A stretch of DNA of 64,000 bases from Setophaga petechia. Its lineage: Eukaryota > Chordata > Aves > Passeriformes > Parulidae. Under the pieces are notes generated by a model, which saw nothing but the letters and a program-made list of their open reading frames with translations, was not told the DNA's origin and made no database searches. The position numbers and the translations under genes are program-made. This document shows, piece by piece, positions 25,521 through 38,100 of this stretch (positions are counted from its first letter, which is position 1; the number at the start of each line of letters is the position of its first letter). The stretch covers positions 19,637,165 through 19,701,164 of the forward strand of contig JANCRA010000016.1 in assembly GCA_024362935.1 (NCBI GenBank). The letters run 5' to 3'.

Positions 25521-28500
25521 AAATAAAGCAAGCCTCCAAACTTGTAGAATTCCTCAGTGGAAGACTTCACGCCTGCCTACTGGTAAACTGGTATTTTTCA
25601 GAATCTGATTTAACCTGGATAATGCTTTAACAGTGTCTCCCAGCATAAAAGCTTTAACATTTCACATCAGGACCTTGATTTACTTACCATCTGCTCAGAG
25701 GTCTGTCATCAGCAGAGATGATTTCTAGCTCCCCTCAGATAACTGGCGTTTGGCAGAGTTCTGCTAAACAGTCTCTAACCTTGAAGACAAGGAGTAGATG
25801 ATAACCCATGCATATCAGTTCACTTTTAAGTGGCTTAATAGGCTCTTTTCCTAAATAAATCTGCCAAGTACTTCAGTTTGGTCCTGGTTTTCCCTGATTT
25901 TTCCTTTTTTTATCCTTTAAGTCAGTAAAAGTCAGTGAGACCTTGGAGGCAGTGAAGAAATTATTTTTTCTGTTTTATCTTTATTTACCATTAACATCCT
26001 TAAATTTACTTTTCTTTTTCAAGATTTTTTTAATGATTCTTTCAGTGTTGTTTCTATCAGAAGAGTTGATATGGAGATTTATGTATTTGTGGCAAAATAA
26101 AAAAAAAAATTGTGTTATTTTTTAGTGTGTTATACCAGTTAAGTCAAGAAAATTATTAGGATCAATTTGTCAAAAGTCAGCCAGTCAAAAAAACAAGTGA
26201 CTTCCATTTTAGCTTTAGTAACAAGTTTGATATTTCAGGAGGTTAATAATACATTTCTTAGGCTGTTGACTTAATGATAGCATTACTCATTAAATCTATA
26301 GAGCAAAAAAGTACTTCTGTAGAGGCACTGGCATGCTTAAGAGCCTGCTTATATTTAGGTTTAGATGTTAAGACAAGCTTAGCAGTATTTGCTATATATA
26401 TCAGACCTAAGCATGCAGGCCAGTGCTGCTATCAGATCAAGGCCAAAAACTTGTGTGAAGTTATCTTTCTTTTAATTTAGCACATAATTATAGAAGTTTG
26501 AGATGACATCATCCAAAATGCCAGCAGCCCTTGAAGCAGTGGGATTCAATGACATTCAGTGATGTCACTGCCAGGGTAGGCTGGCCAGCTCCCAGGTGGT
26601 GTCTCTCAATATATTGGACTGATTACAGGACAGATGGGTGCTTGCTTTCTGTATGTTTTATTTTGATTTTACTCTTGGTTCAAAATCTGCTTTTTTTCTA
26701 CATGGTTTTTTGTTTGACTGATTGTGTGGGGAGGATTTTTAGGATCAGCTGGCCAGTTGTCTTCAGACAACTGGAAAGACTGAGTGCTGCAGCTGGGCCA
26801 AAATCAACTAGGGAGAGTTTGTGTTGTGACCTGGACACTGTATTCTACCTAGTGAAAATCCTCCTCTGTTCTGGGAACAATTCTGACTCTCTCCCTGTAG
26901 CTGTAGCCATAACAAGCAGTGTGCTGCTGGGCAAAGAGTTGAACTCAGATGAATTTGATCTCTGCTTTCCCTCCTGATCTTTTAAACAGGCTTCAACCTG
27001 CAGTGCCCAAACCCCTCGGCCACTGGAAGAACAATTGCTGGAACCTTTGTCTTATGGACAAATTCATCTCAGCAAAAATTCCTTACAACATTTTTAGCCT
27101 CATCTCATCAAAAACTGTCAAAACTAGGTCAACTTTGCTTCCTTCTGTCAAAGGAAGCACCAAGCAGTTGGAGATGCCTGCATGTGAGGCAGGCTGTGGG
27201 GCAGGGAGGTGCACCCCAGTGGGCAGCCTGCCCCCAGAGCAGGGGGCTCTGTGCTTGCCCCGTGCTTGTGGGTTTGCACTCAGTATCAGTTTGGGTTTTT
27301 TGGGGAGGAGGGCTTGAAAGGCCAGTTGGAAATTCTACTACAAACTATTCTTCAGTCTTTACTTCTAAAGCATCTGAGTTGCAAAAGGAGACTTTTAATG
27401 CCTAATTTGTCAAAACATTCTGCAGTAATTTCTTGGATGGTTTGGGTATCAATTTTAATGGCATTATGCCTGATGTGCTTTGTTTTTTTTTCTAGCTAAG
27501 ATGAAAAACTGAATAGCAGAACTCTGAATGGTGTCCAGGTGCAGCAACACCTTTCTGTATTGCCTTTCGAATTCCTGACTGTGCACTAGGACTGCAATTA
27601 ATTTATAATAAGGTTTGGCACAAGCCACCATAATTTGGCTCTGAAAGAGCCAAAATTAGCTTAGCCATGATTAGCCTATGAATGTTTCTATACTGCTTGT
27701 GATTGACAGGAGTCCTGTGGACTTTGTACTACAAATAGATGTGATTTACCCCTCAATGAAAGTTGCTTTGTTTACTTCTAGGCACGTTAAAATAAGAAAA
27801 ATCACTCTGCAAATGTGTTGTTCTTGAAACCCTGATGCTTGTTGATTAGTGCCCAGGCAGCATTCACAGCATCTGTTTGCATTGTAAACCTCTGTCAGCT
27901 CTGCCTGTGCACATGTTCCTTTTTGTTCAGGGCAGGCTGTGGGAGCAGGCTGGAGCATCTCTGGGTAACAGGGAGGGCCTTTTCCTGAGCATGGCATGAG
28001 GTTCTGTGCCCCAAGGGCCCTGTGACACAGGGTGCTTTTGCACTGGGAGGCATTTCATCCAAACAGGTATCACAAAGCTAGAAAGATTACACATTTCCAC
28101 AGAAATTGTTGTTTTCTGGTTTGGCTCTATTGTAGCAGGCATGAAGAATTTGTTGTGACCAAAGGTGGCATGTTCTTGGTGGGATTTTGAGCAGATTTAG
28201 CTCCTGTGTGGCACTGACCTACAATGGAGGAGCTGGAAGGGTTAATTCTGAAAATCTACATTATCTTGGAGGAAAGAAACAATATACCATGATCAAACCT
28301 GCTTCTCTTTGAGATTAGTAGCTCATTGGCACTAGAATATTGAGTTTTAGAATGTATATTTAGCTGAATTTCTGTCCTTGTTTCCTTTCACTATTTAATT
28401 TTCTTCTTCTGCAGCTGTTCCATGCTCTATTTTTTATTTTTATTGTACTGTGTGAAAATCACCTCTGTGACAATCTTCAGGCAATGTCTCTATCTTTCTT

Positions 28501-31500
28501 TGACCTTCTGCAAGGTATCTCTTCTGTTTCCAAACATCACCTGCACTAATACCTTAAATTGCTCTGGCAGTCTGTGGAGCAAGTAACATGTTACACTGAA
28601 AGATCTGTGTATGTAAACCTCTCCAAATGCTGTGTTTTTAATAGAAAAAAATACCTCTTATGGTAAACAACTAAGGCTTCTAAGGGAAGGTTGGGTTGGT
28701 TACCACCTTATCAGCCCTTCTGAAATGGTGAAGCAGCCCCAACAAAGAGATTTTCATCTGCAAATGCCTGAAAGAAAGAAAGAAAGAGAATTTTAAGTGG
28801 ACAGAAATTAGTTTCTGCTTGCTGATCCTTGTCTGGCCTGTGATTCTTTAAGTCATTCATGGATAGCATAAATTAGAGTAACCTAAAGGAGCAGGAGAAA
28901 TTACAGCAACCTGTCTCAGTGGTAAGGAGCTGCAACCAGGGATGTGACACCACTCCATTTTCCCATTCCCATGTTGAGTGGTGCTCTGGCACAGAGGGAG
29001 GGTCTTCCCTCTTCTTTTTTATTGTCATAATAATTTTAGCTGCCAGAGATTTCAACATCACAGTTATTTTTTTAGTGTGTAGTATTCCTTTGATACACTT
29101 TTTGTATTTAACTCTCTAAATAGCCAGTCTTTTCCTTAAATGTCCTGGCTATATTTCCCTGATTTGCTTTCTCATTTAAGACTGTAATGATCTCTGGAGC
29201 TGCCAGAAGTATTAGATGATTCTGTTAAACATTTGGAAGCTGTCCCAGTTTCTGCTTCACCTTCAGAGGGGGTGATCTTCTGTTTAAAGTCCTCCATTGA
29301 TCTTCTGTCTTTCAAAACTTCTCCAAAATGCATGAGAGCAGACTGCAAACGTAAATCAGGCTTAAAGGAAATGTATTCTGCTCTCCTCACTAAAAGCAGG
29401 TAAGTAGAAGGTAATGCAGTCTGGTCATGAACTACCAGCTAAATGAAAGGGCCTGGATCTTCTGTCATCCCCTGGGCTACCTCTGGATCCAAAATCTCCC
29501 AGCTCCACTCCCAGCAGGGCTCCTGCCTGGAGATTCACTCCTGGAACAGCAGGTACACTAAACTTGGGTTAATTCAATCTGATTGGAATCTTTATTAAAT
29601 AGATATTCTTTATTTCTCTTTTTATATCCCAAGTAATTCTTACAGATGTCAATCTTTTGCACTGTTTTTAACTTCTGGGAAGCCATTTGCATGTAACAAA
29701 TATTTAAGAGTTTTTAATATTTACATAAGCTTTGGGAAAACCATCCTCACTCAGAAAGCAGATGAAATTCTGCAAGATACATTTTGGGCTAAAAAGTGGG
29801 CCCATCTTCCTATGAATATTTTGAATGTTTTGGAGGGGTTTTGTATTATTTAATATAATTTCAATGTGGTCAAAATCTATCCAGAAAATGTAGTACCATC
29901 CTACCACAACCACAGTCTATAACGTGAGAATTGTGCATTTGCCATGTCCTCCCCTCCAGAGGTTAGGGAAGGGAGTCTCTCCACTGCTTCTGGCTGAGGA
30001 ACTTCAGTGCTAATCTCTGTGTGCTTTAGGGATGACAGGAGAAAAGACTTCAAATAATGTTGATTCTTGATCAAACTTGATTTTAATGAAAGTGTCTTTT
30101 AAAGAAGAGTATGTAATTGACCTGTCTTTGTTCAGCCTAATGTGATTGAGAGGAGAATTAAATAATAACTGACAGACACATCACTTTTTTAAGCATACAG
30201 AAACAGCTACTGTCAAATATGCAAACACAGAAGGGAAGGAAAAGCCTCACACTGCTCTGTAGTTTCAGCTGAGATGAATTACATCAATAGATCTCCTGCA
30301 ATTCTAAATCTGTTTCAAAGAGTGTTTTCAGTATAATAAAAATATACTTTCTTACTACAATTCTGAATGTCAGGAGTGGCTGGGAACAAGTCTGACTAGA
30401 ATAACAAATTGTCACTAGTCAACTTTCTAGTGGGTGTCAGTGGGCACCAAGCCTATTATGCTGCAGGAAATTTTCACTGCAAATGTGTTAAGAGGCCCTT
30501 TGAGTCCTCCTGGCTTGCTCAGTGTGCCTTGCTATGCACACCAGTGTGCTGTGCTTTACTAACAGGACCCCATTGTACAGAACTGAAGATGTAAACAAGA
30601 AAAAATACAAGCAGGGAATCATGAAAACAAATTTTGAGGTAGATGACTGGCTGGAGTTCTCTCTCTGTTGCTTTATCAAGTAATGAACAACAGTTAAAGC
30701 ATGTTTTAATTAATCAAGAGGCATGTGGGCAGGAGAGTTCTCTTCATCAAACAAGGAACCAGAGCCAGAAGAAATAAGGTTTGAAGCACCTTCTGGGAAA
30801 TGATCTGGCATTCTGGGGACAGCAAGCTGCAACTAGGAACCAGGGCTGGAAAAACCCTGTGGTGAACCTGGAAAGGCAATCAGGGGTTCAGCTTTGATGG
30901 ATATTCTCAGCACAGCCCAATATATAGGTGTGTATATGTATATTTGTGTGTGTATTTCCTAATTAACCCTACAGTTCTGGAGAAATGATGCCTTGCTGGG
31001 TTGAACACAATCAATTCTGTTGGTTTGAGAGCAAGAAGTGGCTAAAAACTTGTCTAGGACAATGGGTATTAACTCTAGACTCTGTAGATGGAAACTGCTT
31101 GAGTTTGAGTTGAGCAAGACTTAATTTACAGGAGTAAATGAAGCATTAATGGAACTCTCAGGGTAAATTTGAGCAACAGTTTGGTCTGTAAGGGGTGCAA
31201 TGAGTCTCCTGCTACATGAAGTGCAATGGCTATTTATCTTGGTAGACAATAGAGAGGGTAGCAGTTGGAAGTGAATACAGCAAACAATCAAAATCATGGC
31301 TAATAAAACACAGAAATCAGTACTTTGAGTGAAATAACCCCCCATAAAATCAATTTTAACACCATGAGCTGCCAGAAAGCGTGGGGGCTTTTTCAGCTTC
31401 AATTTTAAGAAGATAAACCCCATTCATCCTGGCAGGTGTAGAACAGTAGGTCTTAAGAGCTTCTAGTGGCCATATTTTGCTTCAAGCAGCTTGGGAGCAC

Positions 31501-31703
31501 TGCTGGGAAAAGAGAGGGTGTGCTATGTCCCATCAAGTACAGGATTTCTGTCAGGATTCTACTAGTTAGTTCCAATTAAAGTCGCCAGCTAAAAGGCAGT
31601 GACCATAATTTGTGCCCTGAGTAAACAGAACAATTTTATAATCAATTCATTGACTTTGTTGCCACTGATGGAAAGGCTTTACAATCAGCACAATATGTTC
31701 AAA
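25521..31703. other. Intergenic DNA, no gene seen
   Basis: AT-rich sequence. The 148-codon frame at 26531-26977 and the overlapping frames to 27499 have no recognisable domain. A short (GAAA)n lies at about 28771-28788, and a TG/TA-rich patch near 30920-30960. An imperfect inverted repeat lies at 26319-26432. Confidence 0.55.
26319..26432. repeat. Imperfect inverted repeat (hairpin-capable)
   Basis: The left arm contains GGCACTGG and CATGCTTAAG followed by GCCTGC and TTTAGGTTTAGA. The right arm, read on the other strand, gives AGCACTGG, CCTGCATGCTTAGG and TCTGA. Pairing needs one insertion of about 11 nt in the left arm. A smaller AGCA-gtatt-TGCT hairpin sits in the loop. It may be a relic of a palindromic element or a folded RNA; neither is shown. 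Confidence 0.4.
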
Positions 31704-32110
31704 TCATCCTTTTCTCACAAAAACCAGAGCAGGAGGCTGTGCCTGCTGGAGGTTGTGCAGAAGCCTGTTGTGCATGGCAGTCAATAAAGAATTAGAGTAA
31801 TCTAATCCTGAAGAAAGACAAAAGTGTAAATGGCCTTTCCAAGGGCTTCCTGAGATGGGACTGACACCTCCTTGGCAATGGCCTTTGCAAATGCTGCAGA
31901 GATGATGTAGTGGAGATGAAATGCTTCTCTGTGGTCTAACATGATTCTCAATGTTTCCATCTCCCAAAGAAAGCATTTGACTGCAAACCTCAGAAATATG
32001 TGGTGGAGGAATAATCTCCTTTGAGCTTCACAGCCAAGAAGCAGCATGATTGCCTTGTTCAAGGAAAGTTTGGCATGGAATTGAACATCCACCAAAAATG
32101 CTACTGCTGA
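31704..32110 (-). mobile_element. Ancient LINE (L2-like) ORF2 C-terminal relic
   Basis: On the - strand, two overlapping frames join across a frameshift near 31800-31808 to give a pattern typical of the end of L2/CR1-clade reverse transcriptases: ...PSQEALGKAIYTFVF, then GLDYSNSLLTAMHNRLLHNLQQAQ. Family proteins usually carry 'LxxAFxxSRLDYCNSLLxGLP...LQxVQNAAAR' at this point. The cysteine of DYCN is serine here, and a stop follows in the first frame. The fragment is old, frameshifted and not functional as a LINE. Assignment to L2 rather than another LINE clade is an inference from motif shape, not from a search. Confidence 0.5.
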
Positions 32111-35100
32111 TGTTATTCAGTCTGAGTCTGCAGGAATGATGTGAGTTTTGGACAGAAATACCAGAAGTAAGCTTGATGCTGTCCCTTGTAAGGGTTTTCT
32201 TCTGCCTGCAAAGAGCTTGCCTCTTTCATGGAATAAGCATGTCCCTAGAAGGTAAGGCTTGCATTGGAGTCTGAAGTGGATACCTCTCCCACTATCAAAT
32301 ATAGCAGAAGGATCTTCTTTTTGATCCAGATCTTAATTTTTTGTTACTTTACATACCCCCAAGGCTTGCAATCCAAGCCCCAATGAGCCCTGCAAGGGAG
32401 AACTTGGAATCTGTGAACATGCCAAAGCTGCTTGCATGCTCCTGTGGAAATCAGAGAGCAGACCAAAACAGATCAGAGTGCAGTGGTGCACACGCTTGAA
32501 TTTCAGATCTATTTCCTAAGGTGCTGCTGCCACTCAAATTCAAATTAATGAAGGGATTGTGGGGAGAGCTTGCTGAGGAGACAAGGATGGGTCCATTTCA
32601 AAGGGCACAAGGCAGCTGTGGGCTGCCTGTAACACAAGCAGAGGATGTCCAAGTCCAGTATTTAATTTTATGTAAGTTCTATGTGTTCCTGGGGTCTACT
32701 TTTTCCTCAGCTTTGCCTTACATCCAAAAAAACTGAAGTAGGTATACAAAGATACTCCTACAAATTAAATTTTGTAATTTTTAATTGTGTGCTCCCTAAG
32801 TTTTGACAAATCTGGAAAAAAACACCTTTCTGTGTTTTTTCCATTTCCTTCTTGACTTCTTTTGAGAGGAAGTAAGAGGAGAGCAGCATCTCTGACTTGG
32901 AATCAGAATACAGCACTCTTTTCAAAGCCTTCTGCTCAGAGAAACAATGAAAGTTGCAGGGATCAAAAGGGTGGGAAAAGGGTGCAGCTGAGATGGTGCT
33001 TGATCTGTGACAAACTCTGTTGTGAAAATGAGACAACTTGGAACTTCAAGGCTGAACCAGAAATAGGAGACAGGAATGAAACTGAGATGGAAAAAATACT
33101 CCAGGAGAATGAAACACATTAAAGATAACTGGGGAAGGAGGAGGGACAGTGATAAATGGAGAGTGACAAAAGAATGATAAAAAATAAAGGCTAAACCAGA
33201 AAGACCAAAAAGGATATAGACTGAAGTCTATTTTCTTGAAAATAACTGGAGTAGTTAAACTGTATTGAAATTTGGAAGAAGCATAAATTCTTAACATAAA
33301 GATTATCTAGAAAATAATTTTTTCAATCCAGAAATTCATTACAATTTTGCTGGCTCTTGTTCTTACTGCACTCTTGTGGTGCCTGTTTGCTTGTATATAA
33401 TTGTATATGTGCATAGACAAGTGTTTAATTACTCCCAGTCTTAACTGAAGCAGACATTGAAAAGGCACTGATAATGTTGTAGGGACAAGTGGTAAAAATA
33501 AATTTGGAAACAAAGCAAAAATGATCATTTAAAGTTTGAAGATTTCATGGCAAGTAAGGCAGGAGTTGCATGCACAGAATGAAAACCTACATACTTTTTT
33601 GAATGAGGTAGGAATCTCATGAAAAAATTGTGTTATTGTATAATCAAAGGCTATGATATTTCCTCATGAAGGAGTAAGAGTAAACAGATGGCTTTTTATT
33701 CTTTTGTTCTGATGTTTCTTTGATTTATTTTCCCAAACTGATGTTCTTAGTTTGACCTGCTTCTTTCCTTTTTCTTTTCTTTTTTGGTTCTCTTGGAGGA
33801 TTTTTTTTTGTTATCTTTTTGTTGCTACAGCCCAATTTTTTAATGAAAATTGAGTGTGGCATTTTACTATAGCTGAGAATTCCTACTTGACCTCAAGGTA
33901 AGCATTTGCTGAAATGGAATTTGGAGACTCCTTTCAAAACTCATTCTGAAGGAGCTGCTGTGAATAACTGCTGCTTTGTAGCACTAACAAACCAAGTCCT
34001 GAACTATTAAGGACTGTGAAAAGAAAGCTGATTATAAACTGCCACTGAAATTTATTATTTTTTTCTGAAAACCAGTTTATCTGCCTGATAAATTTGCTCA
34101 GAGTATGTTAAGTAACACCAAGCAGTGTGAATTCAATTAAGTGGATATGTGTAGAGTCATGTCATTGTGGCGTAATAAGCAAGTAAATCTAAAAAAACCC
34201 CACCCTTATCTAAGTTTATATTGATATAAAATGTGTATCGAGATCACATCTAAATATTTAAAATACAATTAAGGAATTTGTTTAAGAAAATATAAAGAGA
34301 GCTTTAAAAGCTAAAGGGTGATGAAACATATTAATAAAATTATTTGTATGCTTCAAGATTTTCTGGGACTGCTTTCTGTAGGCCTGAATTTGGAAGTCAT
34401 TATTCATTGTTATAGTGACTGAGAAGATTTTCTTAGAAGTCTAATCAATAAAAAGTTCTTTCAGGGATTTTCTTGTCTATAGCGTACAAAAATCACATGG
34501 AATTTAATTTTGCAAGAGGGAATAGAAGATGAAACAATGATAACATGGGAATAGAACAAATAAGATTCCTGCTATCCATGCTCCTTAACATCCAAAAATG
34601 AATATATTTGGGCTTGATCTAAAGTCTGCTCTTATGTGAAGAGTCTGCTAAGTTTTCCAGTCTGTGAAAGTTCTGATTTGGAAATGTTTTTGCACACGGA
34701 AAAAGAAAAATTCATGTCTTAGGGTAAGAATGTGAGAAGTTTTGTCTTTTTCTGAGGCTCTTTGAAGAATGTCTTAGATGAATTGTGATATTTGCACTCC
34801 AGTTCTGAAAATACAGAAAGCCTTGGTTCTTGCCACGTGTCTTTTAACTGGATGCACTCAAACAATTCTCTTTGGGATCACAGCAATAGCACTTTTTAGA
34901 GTCAAGAGCACTTCCATCCAAGTTTTTTCACTAAAGAACTGGATGAGCTGTACAAATTATGCAATGTGTAGAAGTTTATCTGTTCAGCTTATTTGTCTCT
35001 GCTTTTAGAAAGAGAAAGGAATTTAGCTTGCAGTTAAGGATAAATTAGAGAAGAACTGTCATGACCTCTGTTACTCTATGTTGCATTAGTTTCCTTAAAG

Positions 35101-38100
35101 CACTCTTGAAGTTTGAGTCTGGTACATGAAAATCCCTTTTTTGCTCTTCGAGAATTCTCCAGCTCTGTAAGCACATCTTGTCTTTGTGTTCATTTATTCA
35201 GTAGCAGCAGAGAGTGCTTCCTTCCTTGAAGGCTTGGTCCCAGCCTCTCTTTTCTGCAGCTGGACTGAGTGCTTGCAGTGTATCAGTTCAGGGTAACACC
35301 CACACAATTTCTGCTTTCCTTCCACTCTCAATTGTAGTAAAAGAATCGTGAATGAATGTAGCAAGAGGTCTGGGCAGTATTTCTTCTGCATTCAGCCAGG
35401 ATTTAAACAAATATACAAGGCTTTGCCAATCTTAATGAACAGAACTATGAGCAAAGTTGCATTTTATGTTTTTGGAATAATCAGTCAGACATATTTATAC
35501 CATCTGGTGGAGTTAGTTATTGTTCTGGTTTGTACCACAGCTGTTCCTGGAATAACATCACACAGAGGTGGTCATAACGAAAAGGTAAAACTCTCAGGGA
35601 AAGTTTAATAAAGGTGACTTCCTGATGAAAATACTGGTCAAGAACCCTGAGGATTGTGGGTGAAGGGGACAGTGCCATGCCAGGCGTGTGTGTGCTGAGA
35701 AATAAAATGTTCCAAGCACAGGCCCTGGCTGACAGCTGTAATTCCTCCTGGCTCTATGGCAAGAGCAGGTGAGCTCATTTGCCTTGCTCACAGACCAACC
35801 CTTTCTGATGATTTTCAAGGCAGTGGAAGTTTGGAATTACTGAGATGGGAGCTGAGACAAGGCCTTTGTATTTGTCAGTCTTTCCACCTCAAGCTGTTGG
35901 TGAAACAATTGTGAACTGCTGCCAAGGCTGAAGTGTTTCATATGAATGTCTCTGTGCCCTGGCAGGAACACCCACAGGTCAGTGGTTCCTTCCAGCACTG
36001 TGCCTCTGCAGACATGCTGAGCTGCACCTCTCTGCTGGATTTTCAGGTAGACTTGTACATCTGCTTTCTAAAACGTTCAGCCTTTTAATTCTCTCTAGTT
36101 CAGAAAAAGGGAAGGTATGCAGTCTCTCTGGCTCCCATGTTGCTCTGGTACCTTTCCCACTTTTGTTTTGTGTTCGTTTGGTTTTTCCCCCACCAAGACT
36201 TAGAGTAGTTGTAAAAATGAGTGGCAGCTGAGCTTTTTCATCAAGCATCTGTTGAGGACAGAATTCAATCAGATGAGGAACATGAATGGCAAAACTAGAT
36301 GCACCAAACTCTTAATATTTTCCTCCAGGCCTGAAAACTCTGCTGACATTTGCCTAAATACAGCTAAGACCTAGGCAATCTTCCTATTTTGACAAGAAAC
36401 TTAAATCAAGTTTTAATTTAAAAACTATTTGATTTTTTGAGATTGCCTGTAATTAATACTGTTTGTCTGACAACGTCTATACTAATGTCTGACATTTCAA
36501 ATAATTTACTCACTGTAATTTTCTCAGCTGAAAGAGGTTTAAAGCACCAAGAGCATAAATTAGATCTTGTTTTTTACTAGAAATGTTGAAGTGTGAAAGT
36601 TCTTCCTAATAAGGCTTTTAGAAACTTTTTTATATGTCCAAAAGTAGCATCCATACATAGTTTGAGTCAGAAAAACATAAGGCTGAACATCATACTTTGA
36701 AGCACTTTTAAGAATTTTCATTATAAATGATAGGTGGATTTCTTTTATGAATTATATACCCTTTTGTTGTGCATTCTCAAAATAATTATTTTCCACTGCA
36801 ACACAAACCACTAAAGATACTGTCTCAGGTGCTGGTGTATCTGTAATTCTTGTCTGAGCTTGCAGTGCCCTCTTATACCAGTGGCTGCTGAAAAGTTGCA
36901 GGAAACTTCTAGGCCATGGTGTCATCTGAACTATTTCAGCAGGAGCAGCCAAACCTTTTGGCAGTGAAGGTGTTTTTCAGGAGCTGCAGTCACAAGGTCA
37001 GAGATGGAAGGATTTACTGCATTGAGATTGTATGGAACTTATGAGGAGCTAAACTGGAAGTTTTGAGTGTGTTTAGCAGTCTCATGACAATTCCCCAAAT
37101 ATTGGAGAGCAATGAGTTGAAGCTGGCCCATTTCATTTCAAAGTAGAGCTAAGCAGTGAAACCAGCCAAGGGCATGTTCATTAAATTAGAACAGAATTTT
37201 CCTCTGCCCACTGTGACCCTCCTGGGATGGGCTGAGTTATGGTCACACCAACGCTGCTCATGGGGGTAATGCTGGGAGGATAATTTGCATCTAAACTGGA
37301 AAGTTTCTCTGCCCTGGAGCTTGCCCCTGTAGATTCCCAGCTGGAATCAGGGCACTGTGGGGCTGTCATTGTGCCCCTCACATGCCTTGTTCCCCTTTGT
37401 GCTCTGCAGCTGCTTTTGGAGATGCTGTGAGGAGGTGTCTCCAGGATCCCAGCTTCTCCTGGATTTCAGCTTCAACAGAAGCTGCGAGCACAGGAGGATG
37501 AGGACACCACTGTCTGTCACAGAGCAGCAAGTTGTTAATTTGCTTTTGAAAAGGCTTTTTTTCCAACTCAGTTTCTGCTTATTAAAAGTTCATCAAGACC
37601 TGAGAGGTCCTGTCACAATGATCATTTTAGAGTTGTTTTCAAACACGGAAGTAAAGATTGAGATTTGTATCTTTATATACTGGAGATGAAGTGTGATGGT
37701 GCCAATCAGCAAACTCGTGTCTGTGGAAGGAATGTCTGTCCTTGAGCAGTTTTAGGTGTGGGAACAACAGGTGATGATGGTACAGGATGGACATTTTTGG
37801 TGTTGGGGAGAAGGGATGGGAAATCTGAGCATGCTCTGGATGCCTTCCCCAGAAGGGCAGGCAGCAGTGCCAGTGGTGTTTGCACCTGAGCTCGTGTCCC
37901 TTCAGCAAGTCCCCTACCTGATCAAGTCTGTTCACAGCCCCCAGGACAGGACTCTGTGTAGGGATGGATCTTAAGGAGCAGCACATAATTATCACCTTAT
38001 ACTCACACCATTCTCTTCCCCACTTGTCCTCTGCTGCTTTCAACAGGAGAAGTTGTAGATGTATCTGCCTCCTGCTCCCCTGGGTAAAAGATGTGAACCT

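Noticed and set aside
26531..26977. 148-codon frame
   Set aside because: No recognised domain, no splice or promoter context; likely random.
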